Notes under the pieces: model-generated
Databases searched by the model: none
What the model saw: only the letters and a program-made list of their open reading frames with translations
Told to the model about the DNA's origin: nothing
Assembly (NCBI GenBank): GCA_905250115.1
Contig: CAJNOI010000017.1
Location: 1 to 64,000 of the forward strand
Origin: Adineta steineri
Lineage: Eukaryota; Rotifera; Eurotatoria; Adinetida; Adinetidae
Length of the DNA: 64,000 bases
Direction of reading: 5' to 3'
Shown here: positions 49,401 to 62,227 of the stretch, piece by piece
Layout of the letters: each line of letters begins with the position of its first letter
How positions within the stretch are numbered: the first letter of the stretch is position 1
Translations under genes and position numbers: made by a program

Positions 49401-52400
49401 CTTCCATTGGTGATGTTGTAGAGAGTTGTTGAGCTTCTTGTGGTGAAGAAAGTGGCTGATCATGTTCTTCAGAATCTTGTTGCTCTTCTAGTTGTTCTGA
49501 GGATAAATGATGAACTTCAGTTGGCAGTGAAAGATTTTTTGATGTAGCACTTTCAATGGATGATGATCGTGACTTTTGCCTTTCTGATGATATTCCCTCT
49601 TCTATTGGCAAGCTTGTAGACAATTGTTGAACATCTTCTTGCGAGGTAGAAAGCGATCGATTATGTTCTGGCGATTGTTGTCGTTCATCTAGTTGATTTG
49701 AAGGTGATTGATGGATATCAGACGAAGCAGTACTCTTACGTGATGTTCGAAGTTCAAATGGTTCTTGTTCTCCTTTTGGTGATATTGCAGAGAGTTGTTG
49801 AACATCTTGTGATGAAGAAAACGATCGATTATGTTCTGGCGATTCTTGTGATTTGTCTTGCTGATCTGAGGGTGGTTGATGTACTTCAGATTGCACCGAA
49901 AGATCTTTCGATGAAGCACTGTGAATGGATGATGATCGTGACTTTTGCATTTCTGATGGTATTTCCTCTTCTATTGGTAAACTTGTTGACAGTGGATGAA
50001 CTTCTTCTTGCGAGGTAGAAAGTGATCGGTCATGTTCTCGCAGTTCTTGTCGTTTGTCTAGTTGATCTGAATGTGATTGATGAATATCAGACGAAGCACT
50101 ACTCTTACGTGATGTTGGTGATTTTTGAACTTCAAATGGTTCTTTTTCTTCTTTTGGTGATATTGTGGAGAGTTGCTGAATTTCCTCTTGCGATGTATAT
50201 AGTGATCGATGATCTTTTGGAGATTCTTGTTGCTCTTCTAGTTGTTCTGAAGATAAATGATGAGCTTGAGACGAAGAAGTACTAGTAGGTGATGTTGGCG
50301 ATTTTTGAGTTTTAAACGGTATTTGTTCTTCTATTGGTGTTTTTGTGAACAGCTGTTCAGCATCTTCTGGCCAAGACGTAACCGATCGGCGGTGTTCTGG
50401 AGATTGCTGTTGTCTTTCTGATTGATTTAAAGGTGACTGAAGATTTTCAGACGAAGTAGTGCTCGTACGTGATGTTGGTGATTTCTGAAATTCAAACGAT
50501 GTTTGTTCTTCAATTGGTGATTTTGTCAACAATTGTTCAGGTTCTTCTTGCGACGAAGAAAGTGATGAACGATGTGTTTGAGATTGTTCTTGTTTATCTT
50601 GTTCATCTGAGGATGGTTGACGGACTTCAGATTGCACTGAAAGATCTTTTGATGAAGTACTGTCAGTGGTTGATGATCGTGACTTTTGTATATCTGATGG
50701 TATTTCCTCTTCTATTGGTAAACTTGTAGCCAGTTGTAGAACTTCTTTTTGTGAAGTTAAAAGCGATTGATCATGTTCTGGGGATTCATGTCGTTCATCA
50801 AATTGATCTGAAGACAAGTTATGAGCTTCAGAAGTAGCTGGAAGATCTTTTGATGAAGCACTGTTAGTGGATGATGATCGTGACTTTTGTATATCTGATG
50901 GTATTTCGTCTTCTATCGGTAAGCTTGTTGACAGTTGATGAACTGCTTCTTGCGATGTAGAAAGCGATCGATCATGTCTTGGCGATTCTTGTCGTTCATC
51001 GAATTGATCTGAAGATAAGTTATGAGCTTCCAAAGTAACTGGAAGATCTTTTGAAGAAATACTATTAGTTGATGATGACCGTGACTTTTGTATTTCTGAT
51101 GGTATTTCTTCTTCTATTGGCAAGCTTGTTGAGAGTTGATGAACTTCTTCTTGTGGAGTTGAAAGCGATCGATCATGTACTGGCGATTCTTGTCGTTCAT
51201 CGAATTGATTTAAAGACAAGTTAGGAGTTACCGAAGTAATTGTAAGATCTTTTGAAGAAATACTATTGGTAGATGATGATCGTGATTTTTGNNNNNNNNN
51301 NTTTGAAGAAATACTATTGGTAGATGATGATCGTGATTTTTGTTTTTCAAATGGTACTTGTGCTTCTATTGGCGATCTTGTGGACAATTGTTGAATTTCT
51401 TCTTGTGATTGAGAGCGCGATCGTTGATGCTTGGAATATATCTGTAGTTGATCCTGTTGCTCTGAAGATAATTGATGAAGGTCAGACGAAGCATTATTGG
51501 TAGGCGATGTTGGTGATTGTTGCATTTCTAATGGTATTTGTTTTTCTGTTGGTGATCTTGTTAATAACTGTTGATCTTGTTCTTCGAATGTGACGTGTGA
51601 TTGATCAGCTCTTGAAGACGTTGACTGTTCTTCTGATTGTAAAGATGATGTTTGAGAAATTTCAATGGGTTCGTCCTTGTTTTCTTGTTGTAATAAATGT
51701 GATCGATAATCATCAAGTGAAACTGATAGATCTGCTGCTGCTTCAGTTGTGGTCATAGGTGATGTTTTAGGCTTTTGTTCATCGATTGATGATATTGAAG
51801 ATGAATGTCGAATTTCTTCTTGAGAGTTAGATAACGATCGATGATCATCAGATAAAATCGACTGATTTGAAGGTTGAACAATATTATTTTCTGTTATTAA
51901 AGAAGTTTCTCCATTCACTGGAGAGTTTGTAGATGATTTTTCTTCATCTTTTTGAGATGTGGTGAATGATTGATCAACTGCTGAAGATTCGTGCTCATCT
52001 TCTGGTTGTATAAGAGAAGATTGAGAGTCTTTTAAAAATATTTGTTGTTTTTCAGAATCAGCTGGAGAAGTGGACGTTTCTTGTACTTCACTTAAATTTT
52101 CTGGAATAGTAGATGGTGGAGTAGTTGATAGTTTTTGATTATCTATTCTAGTTTGTTGATCTTCATCAGCTAAAGATGTCGGAAGATTCGAAGTTTCAGG
52201 TGATGTTTGATCATCATTCAATGAGTTTGATTGATCTGGTGATGGCGAGTCATTAGTTACCAATGTCTCAAAATTTTTCGTAGATAATTGAACTTCTGGA
52301 GAGAATTGCTGCTTTGGCGAAACTATTAAAATCGGTGATTTTGATATTTGTCGTTCTCCTTGTGAATTAGTATTTGTAGATTGCATATTTTCGAATTCAT

Positions 52401-53976
52401 CTTCAATAAAAGATTTTTTCCACGGTCGTGACAAGTTATCTTCTTGTTGATTTTTATTTTTCTCATCGATAATATGATTCTTTTTCGATATAGTTACTTC
52501 AAATATACTATTACCTTGTTCATTAATGGTTTCAAATTGATTATGACTTGTCAAAACCTTTCAAAAACAAAAAAAATATATACATATATTCTTTTATTTT
52601 CTATACTTACTGGAACATTCTTATTATTCCGTGTAATTGTAGTACGTAATATAGTTGGCCGCGCCAGTTGTTGATTATTATTTGATTGTTGTTGTTGTTG
52701 TTGTTTTCGACGATGTTCACTTTCTAACACTCCTCGATAAAGTGTTAATTCAAATTTTAAATTTCGATCATATTCCGTTAAATGACTTAATTTATTATGT
52801 AATGATTGTAATTCATTTTTACTTTGTTCTAATTCATCATCTTTAATAATTAAATCTTGTATATGTTCATCACGTATTGTAAATAGATCTGATTCCTATA
52901 AGAATATTTTTTTTAAATAGAAATTGTTTTTTTTATCGACAAAAATTTTACCATAGCAAAAATACGTTCCGATAAAATTTGATTATGATCATTAAGTGTT
53001 GTTAATTCTTGTGTTATGGATTGATGTTCATCTTGAAGTTTTTCACATTCAAATTGTGTTTTACGTTGATGATTCATTGTTGTTTCATTGATACTTGCTG
53101 TAGTTAAAGAATTTTCTTCGAGAATTTTTATCATTTGTTTATATTCATTTTCAACTTGTTTAAGTTGTCGTTTGTTTAAATCATCAAAATCTTCACGTAT
53201 ATTTATTATTGATTCATCTAAACATGATATAAAATATTCATTAGCTTCAGTTTGTGTTGATAATATTGTTTCATATTCATCATTAAGAAATTCTTTTGCT
53301 GTTTGCATTAATTTAACTTCTTCACGTAAATTTTGTATTTCAAACTAAATCGAAACAAAGAAATTTTAAATATATATATAGTTTTTTTTGTTTTTGGTAA
53401 ATTTACTTCGGTTTTTGATCGTTCAATACAAATTTGTTCAAGTTGAATTTGTAATTGATCGACTTTATCCATGGCTTGTTGATGTATTTGTTTTTCTCTT
53501 TCAATAGATTTATATAAATTTTGAAATTGATCACTTAAAACTTTCAATTCTTTTTGAACTGAACGTTCTTGTTTTTGTAAATAATTTATATATTTAACTT
53601 GTTCTTTTTCATTATTAGCAACAAAAGTAATTCGTTTTTTAAATTCTTCACGTTGATTAATAAAACGTTTAGCACGTGTTTTTGATTTATAACGTTCAAG
53701 ATGAGCATCAGTTAATATTCGACTTTCTTCTCGAAAATCTTCGGGTAAACGTTGTAAATGATTTTCTAATGTTAAAATATAATTTGTACGTATTTGTTCA
53801 ATTGTTTTTTGTAATTCACCATTTTCATCATCAATTCGTTTAATATCATTTAGATATGTTTGAAGATTTGTATTAAGATTATGAAATTCTTCATTTTGTG
53901 AAGTATATGAAAAACGTGATTGCTCCACACGTGAAACAACATTACTGAATAATTGTCCATCAAGTAAATTGAACAT
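43492..53976 (-). CDS. Intermediate filament protein with giant KSP-repeat tail and C-terminal EF-hands
   Basis: Fourteen exons: 53976-53407, 53344-52952, 52895-52611, 52557-46674, 46561-46070, 46016-45933, 45820-45653, 45601-45455, 45399-45301, 45247-45035, 44981-44805, 44752-44617, 44567-44455, 43601-43492. All are GT-AG and phase-consistent, giving 2956 residues. Residues ~34-383 are an intermediate-filament rod. It starts at a coil-1A-like LNTNLQTYLNDIKRIDDEN and ends LKFELTLYRGVLESEHRR, the counterpart of LEIATYRKLLEGEE. The ~350-residue length matches the long lamin-type/invertebrate rod. The tail to ~2600 is Ser/Glu/Gln/Pro-rich, with about 23 repeats of ~60 residues. EF-hand loops are DTTKDGYLTLQE (2661-2672), DKNQDGKLNINE (2697-2708), a degenerate DINHNRTITNEQ (2872-2883) and a vestigial fourth. 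It is expected in the cytoplasm as a filament with projecting side-arms. The main alternative is two adjacent genes mis-joined near 46.6 kb. Ten N at 51292-51301 interrupt the repeat exon. Confidence 0.82.
43641..44227. mobile_element. MITE-like element with ~150-bp inverted repeats in an intron
   Basis: Left arm 43641-43792 and right arm 44075-44227 are near-perfect reverse complements, from TACTGTCCATTTC through GACGGGTAGGTA and GAGAGCTGCG to AAGTAGTTAG. The ends read TA-CTGTCC...GGACAG-TA, compatible with a TA target duplication as in Tc1/mariner-type MITEs. The ~280-bp centre has no ORF. It occupies most of the last intron (43602-44454) of the filament gene, in a gene whose other introns are mostly ~50-110 nt. 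Confidence 0.85.
47390..51560 (-). repeat. About 23 tandem ~180-bp coding repeats in the filament tail
   Basis: On the minus strand each unit encodes ~60-67 residues of the form (I/L)EEQ(I/M)PFEIQKSPTSRTSTASSE(V/I)H, then a DQLEE...ESPKHDRSLSSSQEE..QL block. Two subtypes alternate: KSPTSRTS and a longer KSRSSSTNSxSSKDL form. Many units hold KSP or other Ser-Pro sites, candidate targets of proline-directed kinases. The long plus-strand ORFs here (for example 47853-48533) are antisense shadows of the repeats. Confidence 0.85.
51251..51342. other. 10-N gap between identical 41-bp flanks
   Basis: Bases 51251-51291 and 51302-51342 are identical, separated by exactly ten N. This is what an assembler produces when it abuts two contig ends that overlap within a repeat. 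The true repeat number here is uncertain. Confidence 0.9.
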
Positions 53977-56710
53977 TTTTTTTTTATTAAATCTAGAAAA
54001 AAATCTATAGAAAATTTTTATTTATTAGTTTTAACGGTTTAATAAATAAAATCTAACCGAATAACTTTAATAATACTTAATTTCGCACTTTGTTTCCTCT
54101 CTATCAACTGTGAAATACGACACAAACATTCATTCGGTAAGACCTATTAGGTAAATTCCAGTTCAATTCACAAAAAGTTCTCTTCCTTTGTAAGAAACTC
54201 AATTAGCGTTCATTTTCACTTGTGGCTATTCTTCTTACTTAACGTTCTTACCATTGTTGCATATATTTCGAATATACTGTTTACATAAAATTATATATAT
54301 TTAACATAATATTCTTGTTAAAACACACGATCAATACTTTATTTTTTCAATTATAATTAATTTGACTAACCGTAAACATTTACATATCAAAATATTATTA
54401 GAAAGAAACAGTTATTTACCATACATTTTCAACATGCAATCTATAATATAAGTCTATCTAAAATACTGATTTGAAAGACTAATATGCACCTTAAACAGCA
54501 TATTTTCTCCCAATCTACAGTCTACTTGCCTTTTCTTTCTTCCGACGAACACCTTTTTTTTCTTATTAAAGAAAAAGATGTTTTCTAGTTTTTTTCTTTT
54601 TCTTTCTCATTCAGTTTAATATACTAGGGAAAAAAAATGGAAACCACTAAACTGTCAACAACATTAGAAACGGATTTTTAAATAAATGCACGCATACTCA
54701 TAAAGTACAAGCATTATACTTTTCTACATGCTATTATATAAGCATATTGTGTGTGCTATTATTCTCGATAATGATGCCGATCAATATATAATAAAGTACA
54801 TACATTTATATATATATATGTGTGTGTATATACATTGCAGTCTAAGTATAAGAAAAAGACAAAGTAGATGAAATATAAAATGCCTGAAACTTGATGTAAT
54901 TGGCATCCGATAGAGTGCGAAGAACGAGAGAGCGAGAAAAGAAAATGATAATCACTTCACTTTCTAAGAATATTAATAAAAGAAAATGGATGAAATCATC
55001 AGTATAAGATTTATTTATTATGGTCGAACAGTTGAGGTTTTTTCTTTCTTGCTCATTTCTTGATGAATATATAGCTTGAATATTTTCCACTCGTCTGATC
55101 TTTTCCTATTTGTGAGTCTTCTATTAATCATGTAATGAATGGTTCACATGCAATACTAAATAAAGATTTCTTTTTTTTCTCTCTCTATTCGATATTCAGT
55201 ATTTATTTACTACGTAGTAACAAAAAAAAGTGTTGATAAAACTGTGTTATGACATGAAATATATGTTTTTGTTATTTAAGAATATTTTTCTCATTATACG
55301 ACCATGAAAAGAAATAAAATAATAAGTTCATTCATTAGAATTATATTTCAACTAACAACTCACTTGGATACGTCTATGCATGGATGATATTTTTCTCTCA
55401 TTAGAACACTTTAGATTTCATAAAACTAATTATTATCATTTGTTTTTTTTTCTTTTTTTCTTTGAAAATATGTTAAGCGTTAGAATATTAGAAATAATTG
55501 AAGGTGATATATAGTAATGACTAATCTTTAGGTACTATTACCTACTCATATTATAAATCATTTGGAAAAATCTAGTAAAAAGATCAGTTATTATCACTGT
55601 AAGTTTTCTCACGCACTCACATGTTTTATGCTTGAATAGTAATAATAATAATGTTAACATGCAATAATTCGTGATGGGCTACTCTTTGATTCAATTGAAT
55701 AATAATAGTATATGTATATTTCATTTTTTTTTTTGAATAGATATTGTTATATTCATAAGATTTTCTAAATTATGAATTTAAATTTATATAGACTTTCAAA
55801 GGAAATTAGATAATATCTTGTTTATGATAAAAACTAAATTATTTAGTACTGATGGATGTAGAAAAAGAAAAGTGACACTTAAATATTTCTAAATATGAGA
55901 CTTTGATTAATTTATTTAAAGAATAATATTTTTTTCTGACTTTCTTAGAATATTACTTGTAAACATTTGCTGCAAATACTAAAAAAAGTAACATAATGTG
56001 ATGAATATATTTTAAATTAGAAAAAGACAACTATGGTTAATTTCATTATAAATTCATCTGTCTGGCTAAAAAAAACATTTCATCATAATAATTGTTAAAT
56101 GATTTTTTTTCAGCGTTCTGTTTAATAATTTTTCCATTTAAAATATTTCTTTTTTTTCCACGAGTATCAAAATGACCTATAATATAAACTTACGAATGTA
56201 TATTGACTATTATGCACGTATTGGCACCTCACAGCATGATGCATAAAAAAAAGTACATCTAAACGCGTGTCTCGCCGACAGAGTTTTCTTTAACAATGAA
56301 GAACATATCTAATGAGACATGTTCAAACATCTTCTTAATTAAGAATATTACGTCTAAGGCGGTTTAAAGTTACTTTCTGTTGAATTGGATTGATTTACAT
56401 AACATATTATAAAGCCCCCCAACACATGGTCTTCTATTAATGTTTATAGTTCACAGGTCGTAAGGGCGTTTACTTATTTGAATATACTTGACTTCAATGT
56501 ACTATTTTATTTTTTTTCCACTGAGCATATTTCTATTTACCGTTGATAATCATTTGTAGACATAAAATATTGAATCTCGACAACGATACTAACTTTTATT
56601 CGTTTTAAAAAAAAATTTTTTTTATTAAATAATCAACATGTAAAAAAAAAGAAGAAGAGAATCATTGCTACAATCAAAATTAATTTGTTTTTTATTTATC
56701 GGTTCGATTA
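53977..56710. other. Intergenic between filament gene promoter and VPS16 3' end
   Basis: About 2.7 kb of AT-rich DNA. ORF 54842-55090 (minus) is featureless. A TG/TA run lies near 54805-54830. The proximal part must include the filament gene promoter. No RNA gene recognised. Confidence 0.5.
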
Positions 56711-59700
56711 CTATGATTTTAAAAAACTAAAGACATTTTTTAATGGATTAACACCATAATCTTGTAATTTATCTTTTGCTTGTTGAATTTTAGTTGAATT
56801 TGCTTCACTTAATTGACATTTCGATTCAATAAAATGTAAAGCATCAATTGATCGTAATTTTATTGCGGAATTTATTGCTTCATCAACCATTCTATCGAAA
56901 CAAACGATTCAATATAGAATTTTAGAATTAAATAATTCCTTACTGAACTTTCGCAAACATATATGGAATACGTTCATGATCAAGCTTTGATGAATAAATA
57001 GTTTGATCAAGAAAACGACGAGCTTCCTCCATTTTTTGTGATCGAATACAGACATCAACAAATGGCTAAAATAATAATTATAAATTATCAATTTTTCCTA
57101 ATTAATCATTATATTTACTTCATAACCAATAGGTGAACTTGGTTTTTTTCCAAATTCAAGTAATTGTACCCATGCATTTTTTTTTGCATAGGCTTGAATT
57201 TTAATCCACCAATATCTTTTATCACTAATATTAAACTCTTTTCGTAAGAGATCAGCATCTCTTTCATTATGAATAATAAGTAAATCAAGTGTATCAACTA
57301 ATGAGAACCCTTTTAATTGTATAGTTTGTAATTTTTTTTCAAGTTCATCTTGTTTTGTTATTAAACGAGTTTCTTCATCAACTAACTTTAAAAATTAGAA
57401 AGAAAAAAAACAGTATAATCAATATCTATCGAACTATTTAATTTTTACTTGAGCAGAAGAATCATTTTTAATTTCACGAAATAATTTTGATGCACTTGTT
57501 AATTCACTTTTTTGATCAGATGTTGTCTTTTGAAGACAAAAAAATAATAAAATATTTTTATTCAATACAACTTACAAGAGCTGTTGTAAATCTTTGAACA
57601 ATATGTGAATAACCAATACGTTCTCGTTCACCAGAATTTTGTTTTCGCATTTCATCATGTAAATTATTTCGATCACGTTCTTCTAAACACTAAAAAGACA
57701 ATTATTTAAATATATCAATGAAACAAAAAAAAGAAGATTTAAACGCGACTACAAACTTTGGCCCAGGAATGAGAGATATGTAGGTTTGTAGAGAAAAATT
57801 TTCTCTATCGAATTCTGTTGAGTACCGTATAAATCAATTTTTGGCTCGAATTCAAGCCAGTTAGAGACATGCATCTAACTTTCTTTTGTGTCCATGAACC
57901 TCAATAAAACATTGGTTTGAACTCTCAAAATACGTCAGTTTGTAGAGAAAACAAAACCTTCACCTCAAAACAAATTTAATGTAAAAAATGAATGATAGGC
58001 ATGAGATTTAGTTGACTCCGATACAGGTCTCTAATTGGCTTGAATTCAAGCCAAAAATCAATCTTTCATTCCTGGATTAAACATTTGTAGTCGCCTTTCA
58101 CGTAAAAATTACATTGATTGAGAGATACTTAAATAATTTTAAAGTAAAAATCGATCAAATAAAAATGAATCGAAAAATTCGTTTATAAGAAAAAAAAAAC
58201 TTCGCTTATTATAATTTCTTACTTGTAATAACAAACTTAATGGTAATGATTTCAATTTTGCTAATTGTAAATTAAAATCAGTAGAATTCACACCACTACT
58301 TGATTTCATACGCATAAGGACATAAAGAGCTAAAGAATATGAATACATAAAATAAAACTAAAGCAAGAACAATTAATTACCTAAATCAGTATCACCATAA
58401 GAAAGTGCTTTTTGTAAAGCTTCTTGTTTTTTATTCAACGTTAATAACATATCAATTTGATCACTTAAACTAACTTTAACATCGAGTAACTAAATAAAAT
58501 TATATTATTATTTAATAATAAGAAAAAATATTCATATATGATCTCGTACTCGTTCGACAACAATGAATTTTTTTGCAGTATATGCAGCTCGAATAATATC
58601 AATAAATGGAATGCCAGGTACATCAGCAAGGCGAACTCTAATTGTATCTGCAATAAGTTCTTCATTAGTATTTGCAGGATCATTGAGCTAGATATAATTA
58701 TTTATAAATATCGAAGAATTCTTTAAACTAACTTTTTGTACAGCCCATTGTACTAAAATACGATTTTCACCTTCTTCAGCAGGCATACGTAATAATTTTG
58801 TTACACATGTAGCAAATTCATGTAGATTACGACGAAGTAAACGATCAATAAGTATACGTGTACCAAGCAATTCAAATCTATACAAAACAACAGTTGAATC
58901 ATTTACAAAAATATCATAATAAATATATCTAACTGTTTATATGTAATTAGTATAGAAATACTAATATGTTGTAAATTATTAACTAGCTGTAAATTACGAA
59001 TTGTATTTGTACATAAATCATTAATTACTGATACAGCTGGACGTATTGATGCTGTTGGATTACTTAAATTAACAGATAAAAATGAACGACCAAAGAGTGC
59101 AGACTATTTGATAAAAGAAAATATATTTTATAATCTTTTAGAAATTAATTATTATACTTTGAGTAAAAGTTTTTGAGTAGGTGGATCATGTTCATTAGAT
59201 GCTGCTGCTATACATTCTTTAACAGCTTCTTCAAGTCCATAGCTTGATCCGGATGATTTTAATTCTTGAAGAAATCTTTCAGCCATTTGATTTTCATACT
59301 AAAATAAGTAGATTTTTGTTAAAATAATTTTTTCTATTAAAGATAATTACAAATTAAATTTACTTTATAATACATATAAGCTTCGTAAAGTTTAGCACCT
59401 GGACTTTTTGACATAAGATCTAAAACTTTGTAGATTTCATCTGGTAAACGTTGGAAGAAATCAAGTGCTCGACCAGATATTATTCGTATACCATCAATTT
59501 CAGTCGATAACCATACAGTTGAAGTATAACACATACTATAATTAAAGAAATTATATTCGAAAAATATTTTTATTTACTAAGAGGATTATAATAATCAGTA
59601 TTACAATCATGTAAGAACTATAACGAAGGCTCCAATGTTCTACAGATGAGAGTAATTCAAGCTCTTCGATAAATACTGTTGTTAGAGTAGTCTACTAATA

Positions 59701-62227
59701 AAATTATTTCGTGATAGATCTAAATTATAAGTCAAGCATTTCAATGAAAGCTAGAGTCTTGTGGTGAGTTGGATTAATCAATTTACTAACGAGGGATGTC
59801 CCTCAAGTGTTCTAGCCGTTTAGACTCTACCTTTTGGTCACCAGTAGACCTCAATGAGATATGATTATTTCACTGAATGTTCGGTCGATTGTACGGGATT
59901 TCACCCGTAAATGGATCTAATGATGCCTAGAATGCGCCTAAAGTTTCAGTCAAAACGGATGCTTTCTTCACGAGATATGAGTTAAATAATCATGTCTCGA
60001 AAATAAAAGCATGAGGGAATAAATTCTTTTGAGGTTTTTCATACCTCATTGAAGTCTACGGGTGACCTTCTCTCATAAGTTTACTATGCGCCAACAATCT
60101 TCAAACGTATATATAAATATCTAATACTAACGTATCATCAGTTATTGCTTGTCGACTTTTTTCTCTAAAATAATACAAAAAAGTAAAATGAAGAATGAAA
60201 ATAAGATATACAAACGTCATTGGTAATGAATGTTTTCCATTGATAACAAGTAAATCAAACCAAGTTTTTGAAGCTGATCGAATACCTATGACAGTATCTG
60301 AACCAGACCTTTAAGAATTTTTATTACTTTTTCTTTCCATAAAATTTTATTATCCTACCAAGCAATATCAGTAATTTTGACTTTATTATTATTACATGTA
60401 TATTTTAATATAAATGATTGTGGTTGTCCAATATTTTCTTTTAATCCAATTAATACATCACCATTATCTTTTAACATTGCAATACTTTTATAATTACTAC
60501 TCGATACTAATTTAACTATGACATCCGTAATTCCAGGAATGGTTTGCTAATAAAAATAATTGAAAGTTTAAATTTTAACATAAATTTTTTTTCTCTACTT
60601 GATCTCGTCGTAATGACGTAGCACTGCATGTTGCTATATTATTATCATATGCATAAGCAATTGTTATATCTGCATGATCGATTACACACCATGCTGATAT
60701 TGGTGAACGAATATCTACGCCTAATATTATATAGATAATAGAAAAAAAGAACGATAAATTTAAATTTAATAATTATTTTTTTCTACCAAGTGTAATCATT
60801 TGAATAATTGGACTATAAACATTTTTTACGGCGATAAAACTTTCTTGATTTTTCGTTAATGCTACTAATCCTGTACCTTGATTGCTTTTGAATGTACACG
60901 CACTGGTTATTGTTGATACAGACTAGAGTTAAGAAGAATTTATTTCGAAATTTTTTAAGTAAAGTAATTATTTTTTAATATTAAAACTTTTGTATCCAGA
61001 TTAAAGGATTAACATAATATTTTGACATTAGCATTAACATCATACAAATATCTATCTTAATTATGTATTCTTTTCTGGATATAAATATTCACTTCAATTA
61101 GTAAATTCTGTTTAATCAAATTCTCTTCTAAAGAAATTTGTAAGTGTGTGCACACGATACTTTTGTTAAGTTATGACGTATATATGCATCCTAGTATTTG
61201 GTTTACCAAGCTACAGGCATATTAATTCAATAGAACCCACTTATTGGACAAAACTGTCATAAGTATATTCTTTGATTATTCGAAAAAGAATATCATCTTA
61301 CTAGAATCCTATAGCCGCAATATTCTGCTTGTAATCTCTTTTATATCTGTACATACAGATTTTTCTTTCCGTTTTGCGTGTTCGTATATATCATCAATGT
61401 TTAACTTTGGTGCTCTATGTGAATATGAAGAATCATCTAATCTACAAATGGAGATTTACATATGGTCGATACCTTCGAGAACTATCATACAACACGAATT
61501 ACTAGTATTTCATTGATAGATCGATTCAAATGTAGTACATAAAGGATCGATTCATGTTTAGTCAACTTTTTGTCTAGTTATGATGAGTATGTATAATTTG
61601 AACTGATTCGATAACAATAATTACCTCACTAAGTTGTCTTGATTTGTCATTATTTGAATCATAAAAGAAGATATCAATGATATGATATTTTCCATCTTCT
61701 GTTACTAATAATAAATCTTCATTAATTGTCCAGTCGACAAATACTACAACACCTCGATCAAACTAAAGTATTATTTTAAAGAAATAAAAAAAATGAGCGA
61801 AAATATTTACTAACCTGTTTAACTTGAGGACGATGATTTGGTAAATTGTCTATAATTATCGTATATTTAGTATCATTTGATTTTGCTTCTGATTTTTTAT
61901 ATACAAATGCTAATTAAAATAAATTTATTTTAATAGATATATTTCAAAGTCAATTAATCGCTTACCAATTGGTCCTCCACATGGAGCCATAGTAACAAAT
62001 GGTTTTATCGTATCTTCCGTTGCACTACGAGCATCTCGAATTATTGCCAGAAAATCAGTGACTGTATTTCCTTCAATTTTTCTATAAACGAAGAGAAAAA
62101 CAATAGTCTTGTAGATTTGAAAAAATTTTTAATAAAAAACTGTCACATACTTATATGTAATATCATCAAAAACACGCCACGTTGAAGTGGCATGTGTTCT
62201 TTGTTCATTCATGTCAAGTTCATTCAT
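56711..62227 (-). CDS. VPS16: VPS16, core subunit of HOPS/CORVET tethering complexes
   Basis: Twenty-one exons, from 5': 62227-62151, 62081-61966, 61909-61815, 61762-61625, 60922-60787, 60720-60599, 60546-60359, 60308-60216, 60164-60132, 59535-59364, 59298-59158, 59103-58934, 58877-58733, 58687-58550, 58489-58381, 58329-58223, 57689-57576, 57526-57449, 57385-57119, 57065-56944, 56891-56711. Phases agree, giving 913 residues (human: 839). Vps16 bridges Vps33 and Vps18 for endosome-lysosome fusion. Family signatures in order are MAPCGGPIAFVYKK, VDWTINEDLLLV, EIDGIRIISGRALDFFQRLP, YKQFELLGTRILIDRLL, SYGDTDLALYVL, DKRYWWIKI and SPIGYEPFVDVC. The last belongs to the C-terminal alpha-solenoid that binds Vps33. 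The ATG follows directly on a TTTCTAG acceptor. Three introns are long and two carry inverted repeats. Confidence 0.94.
57745..58094. mobile_element. MITE-like inverted-repeat element in a VPS16 intron
   Basis: Terminal arms GCGACTACAAA...CCAGGAATGA (57745-57773) and TCATTCCTGG...TTTGTAGTCGC (58066-58094) are inverted copies. A second pair, both containing GAATTCAAGCCA and flanked by TTTTTGGCT, lies inside at about 57831-57870 and 58031-58066. The 350-bp element accounts for most of a 533-nt intron. Confidence 0.7.
59836..60067. repeat. Inverted repeat in a second VPS16 intron
   Basis: GGTCACC(A)GTAGAC(C)TCAATGAG(A)TATGA at 59836-59864 is mirrored, with about four mismatches, at 60039-60067. 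A smaller nested pair (CGAGATATGA and TCATGTCTCG) lies near 59970-60000. It resembles a decayed foldback element, and no target duplication could be assigned. Confidence 0.5.

Noticed and set aside
47853..50729. Series of long plus-strand ORFs rich in Val/Leu (47853-48533, 48822-49094, 49698-50729)
   Set aside because: They lie opposite the filament tail repeats and repeat with the same period. They are antisense shadows of the coding repeat.
58465..58726. Overlapping ORFs on both strands at a VPS16 exon
   Set aside because: They are out-of-frame or antisense readings of the exon 58550-58687. The GTACGA donor at the end of that exon restores the VPS16 frame.
61244..61516. 90-codon plus-strand ORF inside a VPS16 intron
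   Set aside because: No promoter, signal or domain evidence. It lies in a 702-nt AT-rich intron where such ORFs arise by chance.
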